In this document: positions 29,533 to 37,083 of the stretch, piece after piece
How the letters are laid out: every line of letters starts with the position of its first letter
How positions within the stretch are numbered: position 1 is the first letter of the stretch
The notes under the pieces: generated by a model
What the model was told of the DNA's origin: nothing
Database searches by the model: none
The model's input: the letters and a program-made list of their open reading frames with translations, nothing else
Made by a program: the position numbers and the translations under genes
NCBI RefSeq assembly: GCF_013184745.1
Contig: NZ_JAATVU010000055.1
Span: forward strand, 1 to 39,727
Direction of reading: 5' to 3'
Origin: Mangrovicoccus sp. HB161399
Lineage (GTDB): Bacteria > Pseudomonadota > Alphaproteobacteria > Rhodobacterales > Rhodobacteraceae
Length of the DNA stretch: 39,727 nucleotides

Positions 29533-29575
29533 AAAAGCGGCCCGCAGACGGCGTCTCGTGCCATCTGCGGGCCGC
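29533..29575 (-). terminator. Rho-independent terminator, leftward, after FIST-like gene
   Basis: GCGGCCCGCAGA and TCTGCGGGCCGC form a perfect 12-bp stem with a 15-base loop. On the minus strand it is followed by TTTTCC, about 45 bases after the stop of the gene at 29620. Confidence 0.8.
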
Positions 29576-29619
29576 AGGCCATGCAGGCAGGACAGGGCCC
29601 CGGCGGAGCCCCGTCCGGG

Positions 29620-30621
29620 TCAGGCGACCTGGCTTGCCTCTGCCGCTTCGAACTTCAGATGCACCAGCGTCTGGTTCAGCAGGATGTAGGCGATCTCGCC
29701 GAAGGTGGCCGGGCCGGTGAAGCTGCCGGTCTTCTTCCCTTCCATCTCGCCGTAGAGATAGTTGAGGATGCAGTTGCAGGACAGCTCCTCGCCGCCCTCG
29801 CTGCCGATCCGTGCAGCGAAGGAGGTGGCATAGTCGCCGGTCGATTTCGCCAGCTTGTATTCCACTCCGGCGATCACCGGCGCGTAGAACTGGACCCGGT
29901 GCTTGTCCGCATCCACCGACTGGAAGGACACGTTGATCATCGCCCCGGCATAGTCCGCCACCAGAGGCAGCTTGGTGTCGAGCCCCTTCGACGCGACATA
30001 GGCCGCGAAATCCACGGTCTCGCCGTTGACCTGCGCTGTTTCGGCCGAGAACCCGTCCGTGTCGAAGACGATCGTGTCGGCGGCCGGATCCTGCTGGAAC
30101 AGGTTGATGATGTCGAGTTCGGCCATGGTGCCCGCCGGCAGCTCGGCATGCAGCAGCACGGCGCCCTCGTCATAGACCGCGCCGGTCAGGCCGTCGAAGA
30201 TCTTGGGCGTGGTCTTGCCGATCTCGTCGAGATGGGTGCCGGTGATCCAGCCCATCAGCGGCTGGTCGAACACGCCCTCGTAGCCTGCGCCCTCGATGGC
30301 GAATTGCGCATGCGCCTTCGAGAAGGCCGGGATCAGGATCGCCGAAATGCCGTGTTCGAACCGCGCCTGGGCGAGGCCGGGCAGGGCGTCGGGCCCGTAA
30401 TGGCGGATCCGGCAGCTGGTGGCGGTCTCGAATTCGGTGACGAAGACGTCCTCCTCGTCGCAGCGGCCGCCTTCGGCGGTCAGGAAATATACCGAGGTGC
30501 CGCCGATCCAGCGGCCCTTCGGCAGGTGGCGCAGCGCGGTCTCGGAGCCCGCGATCAGCAGCGTCTTGCCTGCCGCGATCGCGGCGGAGGCTTCGGCGAC
30601 GGTCATCATCCGGTTCTTCAT
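29620..30621 (-). CDS. FIST-like protein of unknown function
   Basis: 333 residues, no signal peptide or membrane segment. The N-terminal part has a Gly-rich motif GKTLLIAGSETALRHLPKGRWIGGTSVYFL (about residues 18-48). The C-terminal part contains ELSCNCILNYLYGE (about 280-293) and TFGEIAYILLNQTLVHL (about 306-323). The latter resembles the end of FIST-C sensory domains (yGEI followed by NQT). It may belong to the DUF6976-type group, but this is from memory. A role in binding a small ligand is inference. It is preceded after 18 bases by a 67-residue gene on the same strand, and together they look like a two-gene operon. Confidence 0.7.
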   Translation of the reverse strand: MKNRMMTVAEASAAIAAGKTLLIAGSETALRHLPKGRWIGGTSVYFLTAEGGRCDEEDVFVTEFETATSCRIRHYGPDALPGLAQARFEHGISAILIPAFSKAHAQFAIEGAGYEGVFDQPLMGWITGTHLDEIGKTTPKIFDGLTGAVYDEGAVLLHAELPAGTMAELDIINLFQQDPAADTIVFDTDGFSAETAQVNGETVDFAAYVASKGLDTKLPLVADYAGAMINVSFQSVDADKHRVQFYAPVIAGVEYKLAKSTGDYATSFAARIGSEGGEELSCNCILNYLYGEMEGKKTGSFTGPATFGEIAYILLNQTLVHLKFEAAEASQVA

Positions 30622-30639
30622 TGCAGCTCCTCCCTGCCG

Positions 30640-30843
30640 TCAGAGGACGGCAATGTCCTTCGAGGCGAATTGATGCTTGGCGAAATAGGCGGAGAGCTCG
30701 CCTACCGCCTTGTCGAGCGCGGAAGGCTGCGAGGACACCTCGCGGCGCAGCCGGGTTACCAGGATCTTGGTGGCCAGCGAGGCCTCGCCCAGTTCCTTGT
30801 TGCTCGTCAATGTTCGGCGGAACACCGTGGCGGTATCGCTCAT
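30640..30843 (-). CDS. Small helical protein, partner of the FIST-like gene
   Basis: 67 residues, no family recognised. The sequence MSDTATVFRRTLTSNKELGE through KHQFASKDIAVL is predicted to be mostly helical, with clusters of Arg/Lys and Glu. It has no signal peptide, transmembrane helix or cysteine. CGGAG stands 8 bases before the ATG at 30843; another ATG five bases earlier is in a different frame. It lies 18 bases upstream of the FIST-like gene. Longer readings starting at 30987 run through an apparent promoter and operator zone and are rejected. Confidence 0.65.
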   Translation of the reverse strand: MSDTATVFRRTLTSNKELGEASLATKILVTRLRREVSSQPSALDKAVGELSAYFAKHQFASKDIAVL

Positions 30844-30957
30844 TGCATGTCTCCGTTGCTGCTCCTGCTGGCGCTGCGGGCCGGCAGCGCGCCGTGGGGC
30901 ACTTTCACGCGGACTCCTTGACGGAGTTTTGCCGTCCTTGCGCCGGGGCGCCGGAAA

Positions 30958-30977
30958 GCATGCGGCTATTGGCATGC
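30958..30977. promoter_or_regulatory. Palindromic GCATGC-N8-GCATGC element
   Basis: Two self-complementary GCATGC hexamers separated by 8 bases form a 20-bp symmetric element about 115 bases before the 67-residue gene. The next 60 bases away from that gene (30977-31020) are conspicuously AT-rich. It could be an operator, but the cognate regulator is unknown. Confidence 0.35.
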
Positions 30978-31266
30978 AAAGACGCAAAAATCGACTGATA
31001 TGTAGCTAAAATTTGCAAGGAAACTGCGCGATCTTTCGTTTCGGCGCCTGCCGGCCCGCCGAGGCCCTCCGGTCGGACCCGGGGCCAGCCCGGCGGATCC
31101 GGCCCAAGAGATCAAGGGGCTTGGGGCAATTCCGGACCGGCGGCGCGCTGCAAGCTCCGGCATGGCGCGCGACGCCGCATCGCAATCGCGCCCCGGCCGG
31201 GCGATGCTGGTCCGGCCGGGGCCGGGGCGGGCGCCGCGGCCGGGCCGGATGCAGGAGGACAGCCAG

Positions 31267-31683
31267 ATGCAGACCAGTTTCACCGTCGCGACGCGCGGGC
31301 CGGGCTTCCACGAGATCACCCGCGAGGTTGCGGCCTGGGTGGCGGCGCAGGACTGCCGGGACGGGCTGCTGACGCTGCTGATCCGGCACACCTCGGCCTC
31401 CCTGCTGATCCAGGAGAACGCCGATCCGGAGGTGAAGCAGGACCTGCGCGCCTATTTCGAGCGTCTGGTGCCGCCGTCGGACCATCCCTCGATGTCCTAC
31501 CTGACGCATGTCTACGAGGGGCCGGACGACATGCCCGGCCATATCAAGGCGGCGCTGCTGCCGGTCAGCCTGTCGATCCCGGTGCACGGCGGGCGGATGC
31601 AGCTGGGCACCTGGCAGGGCATCTATGTCGTGGAGCACCGGCGTGCGCCGCACCGGCGCGAAGTGGCCGCCCATCTTGGTTGA
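31267..31683 (+). CDS. YjbQ family protein (UPF0047)
   Basis: 138 residues, a single-domain protein. The conserved HTSASLLIQENAD (about residues 39-51), SDHPSMSYLTHVYEGPDDMPGHIKAALL (about 73-100) and LGTWQGIYVVEHRR near the C-terminus identify the YjbQ/UPF0047 family. Members can show weak thiamine phosphate synthase activity, but the physiological role is unsettled. GGAGGA seven bases ahead supports the ATG at 31267 over in-frame starts at 31249 and 31162. The roughly 250 bases before it, back to about 31010, show no other gene. Confidence 0.88.
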   Translation: MQTSFTVATRGPGFHEITREVAAWVAAQDCRDGLLTLLIRHTSASLLIQENADPEVKQDLRAYFERLVPPSDHPSMSYLTHVYEGPDDMPGHIKAALLPVSLSIPVHGGRMQLGTWQGIYVVEHRRAPHRREVAAHLG

Positions 31684-31780
31684 GTCCCGCGCGGTTGCGC
31701 CCTCCGAGAGTTGATCGCCGCGGTCTTGCCGCTGCGGCCAAGCTCTGACAGGTGTTGAGGTATTCAGGAGGACTCGGTCC

Positions 31781-32212
31781 ATGCGTCTCGCCATCATTCC
31801 GGCTCTTGCCGTTCTCGCCCTTTCTGCCTGCGACATGCCCGCCAATCCCGGCGGCTCGCAGTATCTTTCGGTCAACGGCCGCCGCGTCGTGCCGCTGGAC
31901 ACCCCCGGCACGTTCGAGGTCATCGCCGGTCCCGGCGATGCCGGTCCGCAGTTCTTCTGCGCCGCGGCCGACTATGCCCACCGCAAGCTCGGCGCGCGCT
32001 CGACCGACCGCGTGGTGATCACCCGTTCCGCCGGGGACAGCGTCAGCTATCCGGGCACGCGCGGGGTCACCTTCACGCTGATGAGCCAGCAGGAGGCGCC
32101 GCCGACCTCGAACAGCCTGATCATGAACCCGCGCCAGCTGGGCGAGTCGGTGACCGTCGGCAACGGCCGCCACATGTGCCAGTACAGCGACCGCCAGCGC
32201 AGCTTCCGCTGA
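31781..32212 (+). CDS. Putative lipoprotein, function unknown
   Basis: 143 residues. The N-terminus MRLAIIPALAVLALSAC is a lipoprotein signal with lipobox LSAC, giving lipidation at Cys17. The mature domain contains PLDTPGTFEVIAGPGDAGPQ, FFCAAADYAHRKLG and a C-terminal GNGRHMCQYSD. The two later cysteines could form a disulfide. No family is assigned. AGGAGG lies 10 bases before the ATG. It stands alone between the yjbQ-like gene and nrdR. Confidence 0.75.
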   Translation: MRLAIIPALAVLALSACDMPANPGGSQYLSVNGRRVVPLDTPGTFEVIAGPGDAGPQFFCAAADYAHRKLGARSTDRVVITRSAGDSVSYPGTRGVTFTLMSQQEAPPTSNSLIMNPRQLGESVTVGNGRHMCQYSDRQRSFR

Positions 32213-32231
32213 GCCGCGTGACGCCCCGCAC

Positions 32232-32278
32232 ACACTTTATGTTGGGGGCATGTTTCTGCACTACCCAAGCGCTCGGGG
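32232..32278 (+). promoter_or_regulatory. Candidate tandem NrdR boxes upstream of nrdR
   Basis: acactttatgttgggg at 32232-32247 matches the NrdR consensus at about 12 of 16 positions. A weaker palindrome, acccaagcgctcgggg, starts 31 bp later at 32263. A good -10 (TATAGT, 32285-32290) follows the second box by six bases, so bound NrdR would cover the promoter. Confidence 0.6.
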
Positions 32279-32329
32279 GTCTCCTATAGTCCCGGTGGAC
32301 GATCAGCCGCACTGACCGACGGAGGCCCC

Positions 32330-32800
32330 ATGCGCTGCCCATTCTGCGGAAACGTGGACACCCAGGTGAAGGATTCCCGCCCGGCAGAGGACCATGTCGC
32401 GATCCGCAGGCGGCGCTTCTGCCCGGAATGCGGCGGCCGGTTCACCACCTACGAGCGCGTGCAGCTGCGCGACCTCGTGGTGATCAAGTCCAACGGACGG
32501 CGCGAGGATTTCGACCGCGACAAGCTGGAGCGGTCGATCCGCATCGCCTGCCAGAAGCGCCCGATCGAACCCGACCGGATGGAAAAGATGATCTCCGGGA
32601 TAGTGCGTCGGCTGGAATCGCTGGGCGAGCAGGACATCCCGTCGAAGACCATCGGCGAGATCGTGATGGAGACGCTCGCGCGGATCGACACGGTGGCCTA
32701 TGTGCGTTTCGCCAGCGTCTACAAGAACTTCCAGGCGGCGGATGACTTCGACAAGTTCGTCTCCGAGCTCCGTCCCGGCGCGGTTCCGCCGGAGGCCTGA
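32330..32800 (+). CDS. nrdR: Transcriptional regulator NrdR
   Basis: 156 residues. NrdR represses ribonucleotide reductase genes when dATP and ATP occupy its nucleotide-binding domain. The N-terminal zinc ribbon has Cys3, Cys6, Cys31 and Cys34 (RCPFCG and FCPECGGRF), followed by [16 protein letters not shown]. The ATP-cone domain (about residues 47-140) contains [18 protein letters not shown] and [16 protein letters not shown]. The start at 32330 is the family N-terminus and is preceded by GGAGG. It is three bases ahead of ribD and co-transcribed with it. NrdR-box-like sites precede both this gene and nrdJ. Confidence 0.96.
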   Translation: MRCPFCGNVDTQVKDSRPAEDHVAIRRRRFCPECGGRFTTYERVQLRDLVVIKSNGRREDFDRDKLERSIRIACQKRPIEPDRMEKMISGIVRRLESLGEQDIPSKTIGEIVMETLARIDTVAYVRFASVYKNFQAADDFDKFVSELRPGAVPPEA

Positions 32801-32803
32801 TCC

Positions 32804-33904
32804 ATGACTTCCGATCGGCGCTACATGGCGCTGGCCCTCTCGCTGGGCGCGCGGGGGCTGGGGCGGGTCTGGCCGCGCCCCTCTGTGGGCTGCGTGATCG
32901 TGAAGGACGGCCGGATCATCGGCCGCGGCTGGACGCAGGGCCAGTCCGGTCCCCATGGCGAGGCGATGGCGCTGGCCCAGGCCGGGGAGGCCGCGCGCGG
33001 CGCGACCGCCTATGTGACGCTGGAGCCCTGCGCCCATCACGGCCGCACGCCGCCCTGTTCCGAGGCGCTGGTGCGCGCGGGCGTGGCGCGGGTGGTTTCG
33101 GCGCTGGAGGACCCCGATCCGCGGGTGGCGGGCAAGGGCCATGCGATCCTGCGGGCGGCGGGCATCGCGGTCGATACCGGTCTGATGGCGGCGGAGGCGC
33201 TGGCCTCGCATGAAGGCTTCCTGAAGCGGATCGGGCAGGGCCGGCCGATGCTGACGCTGAAGCTCGCGACCAGCTTCGACGGGCGGATCGCGACGGCCTC
33301 GGGCGAGAGCCAGTGGATCACCGGGCCCGAGGCGCGGCGGCTGGTGCACCTGCAGCGCGCGACCCATGACGCGGTTCTGATCGGCGGCGGCACGGCGCGG
33401 GACGACGATCCCTCGCTGACCGTGCGCGGCCTCGGCATCGCGGAACAGCCGGTGCGCGTGGCGCTGTCGCGGCGGCTGGATCTGCCGCTGGACGGCACGC
33501 TGGCCCGCACGGCGCGCGACATCCCGGTCTGGCTGGTCCATGGCCCGGATGCGCCGGAGGCCCGCCGGGAGGCGTTCGCCGCGACCGGCGCGGTCCTGAT
33601 CGAGGCAGCCCTGGGCGAGGGGCGGCAGCTGGGTCCGGCGGCGGTGATGGAGGCCCTCGGCGGGGCCGGGCTGACCCGGGTCTATTGCGAGGGCGGCGGC
33701 ATGCTGGCTGCGTCCTTCCTCCAGGCCGGGCTGGCCGACCGGCTGATCGGCTTCACGGCCGGGCTGGCGCTCGGCGCCGAAGGCCGGCCGTCGCTCGGCG
33801 CTATGGAGCTGGCGCACCTGGCCGATGCGCCGCGCTTCGACCTGATCGAGTCGCGGCCGGTCGGTCCCGACGTGATGCATCTGTGGCGGCGGCGCCCGGC
33901 CTGA
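32804..33904 (+). CDS. ribD: Bifunctional riboflavin deaminase/reductase
   Basis: 366 residues. RibD deaminates and then reduces the pyrimidine intermediate in riboflavin synthesis. The deaminase domain (about 1-145) has the zinc site His51-x-Glu53 (HGEA in place of HAE) with Cys76 and Cys85 in EPCAHHGRTPPC. The reductase domain (about 150-366) shows LKLATSFDGRIATASGESQWITG, VLIGGGTARDDDPSLTVR and VYCEGGGMLAASFL. It follows nrdR by three bases. The ribE, ribBA and ribH genes that commonly follow in this order are not present, and the next gene is on the opposite strand. Confidence 0.95.
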   Translation: MTSDRRYMALALSLGARGLGRVWPRPSVGCVIVKDGRIIGRGWTQGQSGPHGEAMALAQAGEAARGATAYVTLEPCAHHGRTPPCSEALVRAGVARVVSALEDPDPRVAGKGHAILRAAGIAVDTGLMAAEALASHEGFLKRIGQGRPMLTLKLATSFDGRIATASGESQWITGPEARRLVHLQRATHDAVLIGGGTARDDDPSLTVRGLGIAEQPVRVALSRRLDLPLDGTLARTARDIPVWLVHGPDAPEARREAFAATGAVLIEAALGEGRQLGPAAVMEALGGAGLTRVYCEGGGMLAASFLQAGLADRLIGFTAGLALGAEGRPSLGAMELAHLADAPRFDLIESRPVGPDVMHLWRRRPA

Positions 33905-33925
33905 GCCCGGGCCCGCCGCGCAGCC

Positions 33926-34657
33926 TCAGAACTTGGTGGCCTTCGGCCCGAGCCAGGTGTCGATCATCGCGTTGATGGAGCCGTCCGTCCGCATCGTCTC
34001 GACCACGGCATCGACCTTCTCCTTCAGCGCCGCGTCGCTCTTGCGCACGCCGATGCCTGCGCCGCGGCCCAGCGTGACCTCGTCGCCGACGAAGACCAGC
34101 TCGCCGCCCGAGGTCTCGACCGCCTCCGTCAGGAAATTCTTGTCGGCGAAGACCGCATCCACCTGGCCGTTGCGAACCGCGGCAATGGTTTCGTCGGGCG
34201 AGGGGAATTCCACCAGCACGGCCTCCGAGGCCGCGATGTAGCCGGCATGGGTGGTGGAGGTCTGCGCGGCCACCTTGCCGGTCATCACGCCGGCGCCGGC
34301 ACCGGCCAGCGCGGCAAAGGCCGACGGGTCGGCGGGCAGGTAGTTGCGGGTGAAGTCGATGGCCTTCTCGCGCTCCTCGGTGATGCTCATGCTGGCGATG
34401 ATCAGGTCGTAATTGCCGCTGGCCAGGTTGGGGATCATCGAATCCCAGTCGTTGACGACCCAGACGCAGTCGGCCTCGAGCCGCTTGCACAGCTCGTCGC
34501 CGAATTCCTTTTCCAGCCCGTCGAGCTCTCCGGCCTCGTTGATGAAGTTGAAGGGCGGATAGGCGCCCTCGGTGCCGATGCGCAGGGGATCCGCCATGGC
34601 GCCTGTCCCGGGAAGGGCGGCAAGGGCGAGGGCGGCAAGAAGAATCGCGGTTTTCAT
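33926..34657 (-). CDS. Amino-acid ABC transporter substrate-binding protein
   Basis: 243 residues. A signal peptide (MKTAILLAALALAALPGTGAMA) directs export to the periplasm. The mature protein is a class 3 solute-binding protein (SBP_bac_3), with LRIGTEGAYPPFNFINEAGELDGLEKEFGDEL, DWDSMIPNLASGNYDLIIASMSIT and RNGQVDAVFADKNFL. The motif resembles lysine/arginine/ornithine or histidine binding proteins, but ligand specificity cannot be read. No permease or ATPase gene is nearby, so it must work with a transporter encoded elsewhere or have a sensory role. Confidence 0.88.
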   Translation of the reverse strand: MKTAILLAALALAALPGTGAMADPLRIGTEGAYPPFNFINEAGELDGLEKEFGDELCKRLEADCVWVVNDWDSMIPNLASGNYDLIIASMSITEEREKAIDFTRNYLPADPSAFAALAGAGAGVMTGKVAAQTSTTHAGYIAASEAVLVEFPSPDETIAAVRNGQVDAVFADKNFLTEAVETSGGELVFVGDEVTLGRGAGIGVRKSDAALKEKVDAVVETMRTDGSINAMIDTWLGPKATKF

Positions 34658-34689
34658 GAAGATACCTTGGCCAGATCAATTGCCCCGAG

Positions 34690-34718
34690 ATTACGCTGGG
34701 TCATCCATGATCTGTCAA
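34690..34718 (-). promoter_or_regulatory. Candidate promoter of the substrate-binding-protein gene
   Basis: On the minus strand a perfect TTGACA, 17 bases, then CGTAAT (4 of 6). It gives a leader of about 26 bases and a normally spaced AAGG before the ATG at 34657. Confidence 0.65.
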
Positions 34719-34815
34719 CCGCCGCTGCGGGGTTTCCGTCCCGGCGCGGGACGGGCGGCCGCGCCGGAATGGCGGGGCGGCATGCATGGGTCCCGTGGAA
34801 CTGCCGCCGCTGCAG

Positions 34816-34836
34816 GCCGGGCACAGCGTGCCCGGC
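34816..34836 (-). terminator. Hairpin after the ArsM-type gene
   Basis: GCCGGGCA and TGCCCGGC form a perfect 8-bp stem with a 5-base loop, 16 bases after the stop. It lacks a T-run, so it may be a weak terminator or only an mRNA 3'-end structure. Confidence 0.4.
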
Positions 34837-34851
34837 GCGCAGGCTGCGCGT

Positions 34852-35889
34852 TCAGCAGCAGGAGGCCGCCGCGTCCGGGGCGGCGGCGTTGAACGGGCTG
34901 TTGCCGCCGCAGCCTTCGAAGATCCCGTAATGGGTGGAGAAATCGCCGATGAACGTGAAATGCTCCGCAAAGCGCGTCTCGGCCAGCATTTTCCAGGTGT
35001 TGCCGCAGACCGGGAAGACCTTGCCCGCCTGGATCTCGTGATGGTCGTCGAGAGCGAAGGCATGCGGGCTGTCGGGGATGGTGCCCTTGTAGATCACCGC
35101 CTGGCCGTAATCCTCGCAATCGGGTTCCAGGTCGAGCTTGAACAGCCGGTAGGTTGCCGACAGGAACCGGTGCGGGCCCAGCTTCTCCGCCAGTGCCGGG
35201 TTGCCGATCGCCAGCGGGCGGCTTTCGACCATGCGCGGATCGGGGAAGCCTGCCTCGCGGGCCAGCCGCAGGAAGTCGTTCCAGTAGAGCGCGCCGGAAA
35301 GGCATTCGCCGTAGAGCACCGGGTCCTCGGCCAGCGCCTGCGGTATGCGCCGCTCGGAATAGACGTCGGAGAAATACATCTCGCCGCCCGGCTTCAGCAG
35401 GCGGTGGGCACCCTCCAGCACGGCGGCCTTGTCGGTGGCGAGGTTCACCACGCAGTTCGAGACGATGATGTCGAAGCTGCCCGGCTCCAGCGGCAGCTCG
35501 CCCAGCTTCTCGATATAGCCCTCGTGGAAGGCGGTGTTGGCGAAGCCGAACCGCTCCGCGTGCCAGTCCCGGTGCGCCCGGGCGACGGCCAGCTGCTCGG
35601 CCGTCATGTCGACGCCGACGACCTCGCCCGCAGCGCCGACCATCTGGGCCAGCGCATAGACGTCGCGCCCCGCGCCGCAGCCAAGGTCGAGCACGCGCAT
35701 GCCCTCCAGCACATGCGGCATGACCAGCCCGCAGCCGTAGTAGCGCGCCATCACCTCGTCATGGACATTGGCCAGCGCCCGCTTGACCCGTTCGGGCATC
35801 TCCGCCGGGGTGCAGCAGGCGTCGGTCTGAAGGTCTTCGCTGCCCTGCAGCGTCTTGCCGTAATAGTCCTGGATGGCTTCGTGTTTCAT
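34852..35889 (-). CDS. arsM: Arsenite S-adenosylmethionine methyltransferase-like protein (ArsM type)
   Basis: 345 residues. The SAM-binding motif VLDLGCGAGRDVYALA starts near residue 66. Cysteines fall where ArsM enzymes bind trivalent arsenic: DACC (Cys25-26), YYGCG (Cys53), SNCVVNLA (Cys146) and GECLSGALY (Cys196). The C-terminal part (about 230-345) includes VFPVCGNTWKML and EGCGG and ends in a further vicinal pair, ASCC. Conversion of arsenite to methylated, volatile forms is therefore likely, though it is inferred from motifs only. It lies 10 bases after a flavin-reductase-like gene in the same direction. No arsR, arsB or arsC gene is nearby. Confidence 0.8.
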   Translation of the reverse strand: MKHEAIQDYYGKTLQGSEDLQTDACCTPAEMPERVKRALANVHDEVMARYYGCGLVMPHVLEGMRVLDLGCGAGRDVYALAQMVGAAGEVVGVDMTAEQLAVARAHRDWHAERFGFANTAFHEGYIEKLGELPLEPGSFDIIVSNCVVNLATDKAAVLEGAHRLLKPGGEMYFSDVYSERRIPQALAEDPVLYGECLSGALYWNDFLRLAREAGFPDPRMVESRPLAIGNPALAEKLGPHRFLSATYRLFKLDLEPDCEDYGQAVIYKGTIPDSPHAFALDDHHEIQAGKVFPVCGNTWKMLAETRFAEHFTFIGDFSTHYGIFEGCGGNSPFNAAAPDAAASCC

Positions 35890-35899
35890 CCCGCTCTCC

Positions 35900-36511
35900 T
35901 CAGCGTGCGTCGTCGGGGCGTTTCAGGGTGAAGGGCGACTGCACGATGGCATAGTCGCGGTAGCCCAGCCGCGACAGCAGCCCGGCCCCGGCGGCATCGA
36001 ACATGCCGTCGGCCAGCGCGTCGTCGCGGATATGGATGCCGACCACCTCGCCGATGACCATCGTGTTCGACGGTCCGGCCAGCGGCACGATCTGGGCCAG
36101 GCGGCATTCGAGATTGGCCGGCGCCTCCGCCACGCGCGGGCAGTCGATCATCTCGCACGGGGTCTCGGCCAGCCCGGCATGGGCGAATTCGCTTTCCTCC
36201 TTCGGAAGTCCGGCGGAAGAGGCGTTCATCGCGTCGCGCAGGGCGTAGCTGACGATGTTGACGCAGAACACGCCGGTCTCGCGGATATGCGACACGCTGT
36301 CCTTGGTGTTGTCCCGGTCGGGCTTGGCCCCGGTGGAGGAAAACATCACCTGCGGCGGGACATAGGCCACCGCGTTGAAGAAGGAATAGGGCGCGAGGTT
36401 CGTCCGCCCGTCTGCGCCCTTCGTGGAAATCCAGCCGATCGGGCGCGGGGACACCAGCGCGTTGAACGGGTTGTGGGGCAGGCCGTGCCCGTCTTTCGGT
36501 TGGTAAAACAC
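35900..36511 (-). CDS. Flavin reductase-like, FMN-binding split-barrel protein
   Basis: 203 residues starting at GTG. Typical features of this family are the N-terminal FYQPKDGHGLPHNPFNALVSPRPIGWIST, APYSFFNAVAYVPPQVMFSS and the C-terminal YRDYAIVQSPFTLKRP. They identify the DIM6/NTAB-type FMN-binding proteins, which may reduce flavin or act on small aromatic substrates. Substrate unknown. The GTG at 36511 matches the conserved start and has GGAG 8 bases upstream, so longer readings are rejected. It is immediately upstream of the ArsM-type gene, and the pair are probably an operon. Confidence 0.8.
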   Translation of the reverse strand: MFYQPKDGHGLPHNPFNALVSPRPIGWISTKGADGRTNLAPYSFFNAVAYVPPQVMFSSTGAKPDRDNTKDSVSHIRETGVFCVNIVSYALRDAMNASSAGLPKEESEFAHAGLAETPCEMIDCPRVAEAPANLECRLAQIVPLAGPSNTMVIGEVVGIHIRDDALADGMFDAAGAGLLSRLGYRDYAIVQSPFTLKRPDDAR

Positions 36512-36590
36512 TGTGCTACTCCGGGGTCTTCCGTCGCGTTCCTGTCCTGTGATAGGGCGCGGGCCAGCGACAGGAAAGAGGTGCTGCACG

Positions 36591-37076
36591 GTGTTTCAGA
36601 TCGAGCCCGAGACTTCACAGGACAGTTACGAGGTCGAATGGCTCTATGACACCTGCTTCGCGCCGGGTCGCGAGGCGCTGTCCTCCTACCGCCTGCGCGA
36701 GGGCGTGCCGCGCGTGGCCGAGCTCTGCCTGGTTGCGCGCGACGAAAACGACATCGTTGCCGGGGCGATCCGCTACTGGCCGGTGCTGGTCGGCGGCACG
36801 CGGGCGCTGCTGCTGGGGCCGGTCGCGGTGCACCCGACGCGGCAGGGCGAGGGGCTGGGCGCGCTGCTGATGAACGAGAGCCTGCACCGCGCGCGCGAGC
36901 TCGGCTGGCACCGGGTGATGCTGGTCGGCGACGAGCCGTATTACCGCCGCTTCGGCTTTTCCAAGCTCGAGGGCGTCGAGATGCCGCCGCCCACCAACCC
37001 GGACCGGGTCCTGGGCATCGCCCTGCAGGACGGCGCCTGGCTGGGCGTCGCGGGCGAGGTCACGCGCTTCCTCTGA
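36591..37076 (+). CDS. GNAT family N-acetyltransferase
   Basis: 161 residues starting at GTG. The acetyl-CoA-binding region LLLGPVAVHPTRQGEGLGALLMNESLHRARELGW (about residues 75-108) has the Q-x-x-G-x-G motif A. It is followed by VMLVGDEPYYRRFGF, typical of small-substrate GNAT enzymes. The acceptor is unknown. The start is chosen for its family-like MFQIEPE beginning and GAGGTG seven bases upstream. It is divergent from the flavin reductase-like gene and convergent with the isomerase-like gene eight bases after its stop. Confidence 0.82.
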   Translation: MFQIEPETSQDSYEVEWLYDTCFAPGREALSSYRLREGVPRVAELCLVARDENDIVAGAIRYWPVLVGGTRALLLGPVAVHPTRQGEGLGALLMNESLHRARELGWHRVMLVGDEPYYRRFGFSKLEGVEMPPPTNPDRVLGIALQDGAWLGVAGEVTRFL

Positions 37077-37083
37077 GCCCGGC

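Noticed and set aside
29154-29720. Plus-strand open frames between rpoD and the FIST-like gene
   Set aside because: They begin inside the rpoD terminator, have Arg/Ala/Gly-rich shadow composition and overlap the opposite-strand gene.
36591-37076. GNAT gene as a PhnO-like partner of the PhnM-like gene
   Set aside because: It is on the opposite strand and convergent, and GNAT proteins are too common for proximity alone to assign this role.
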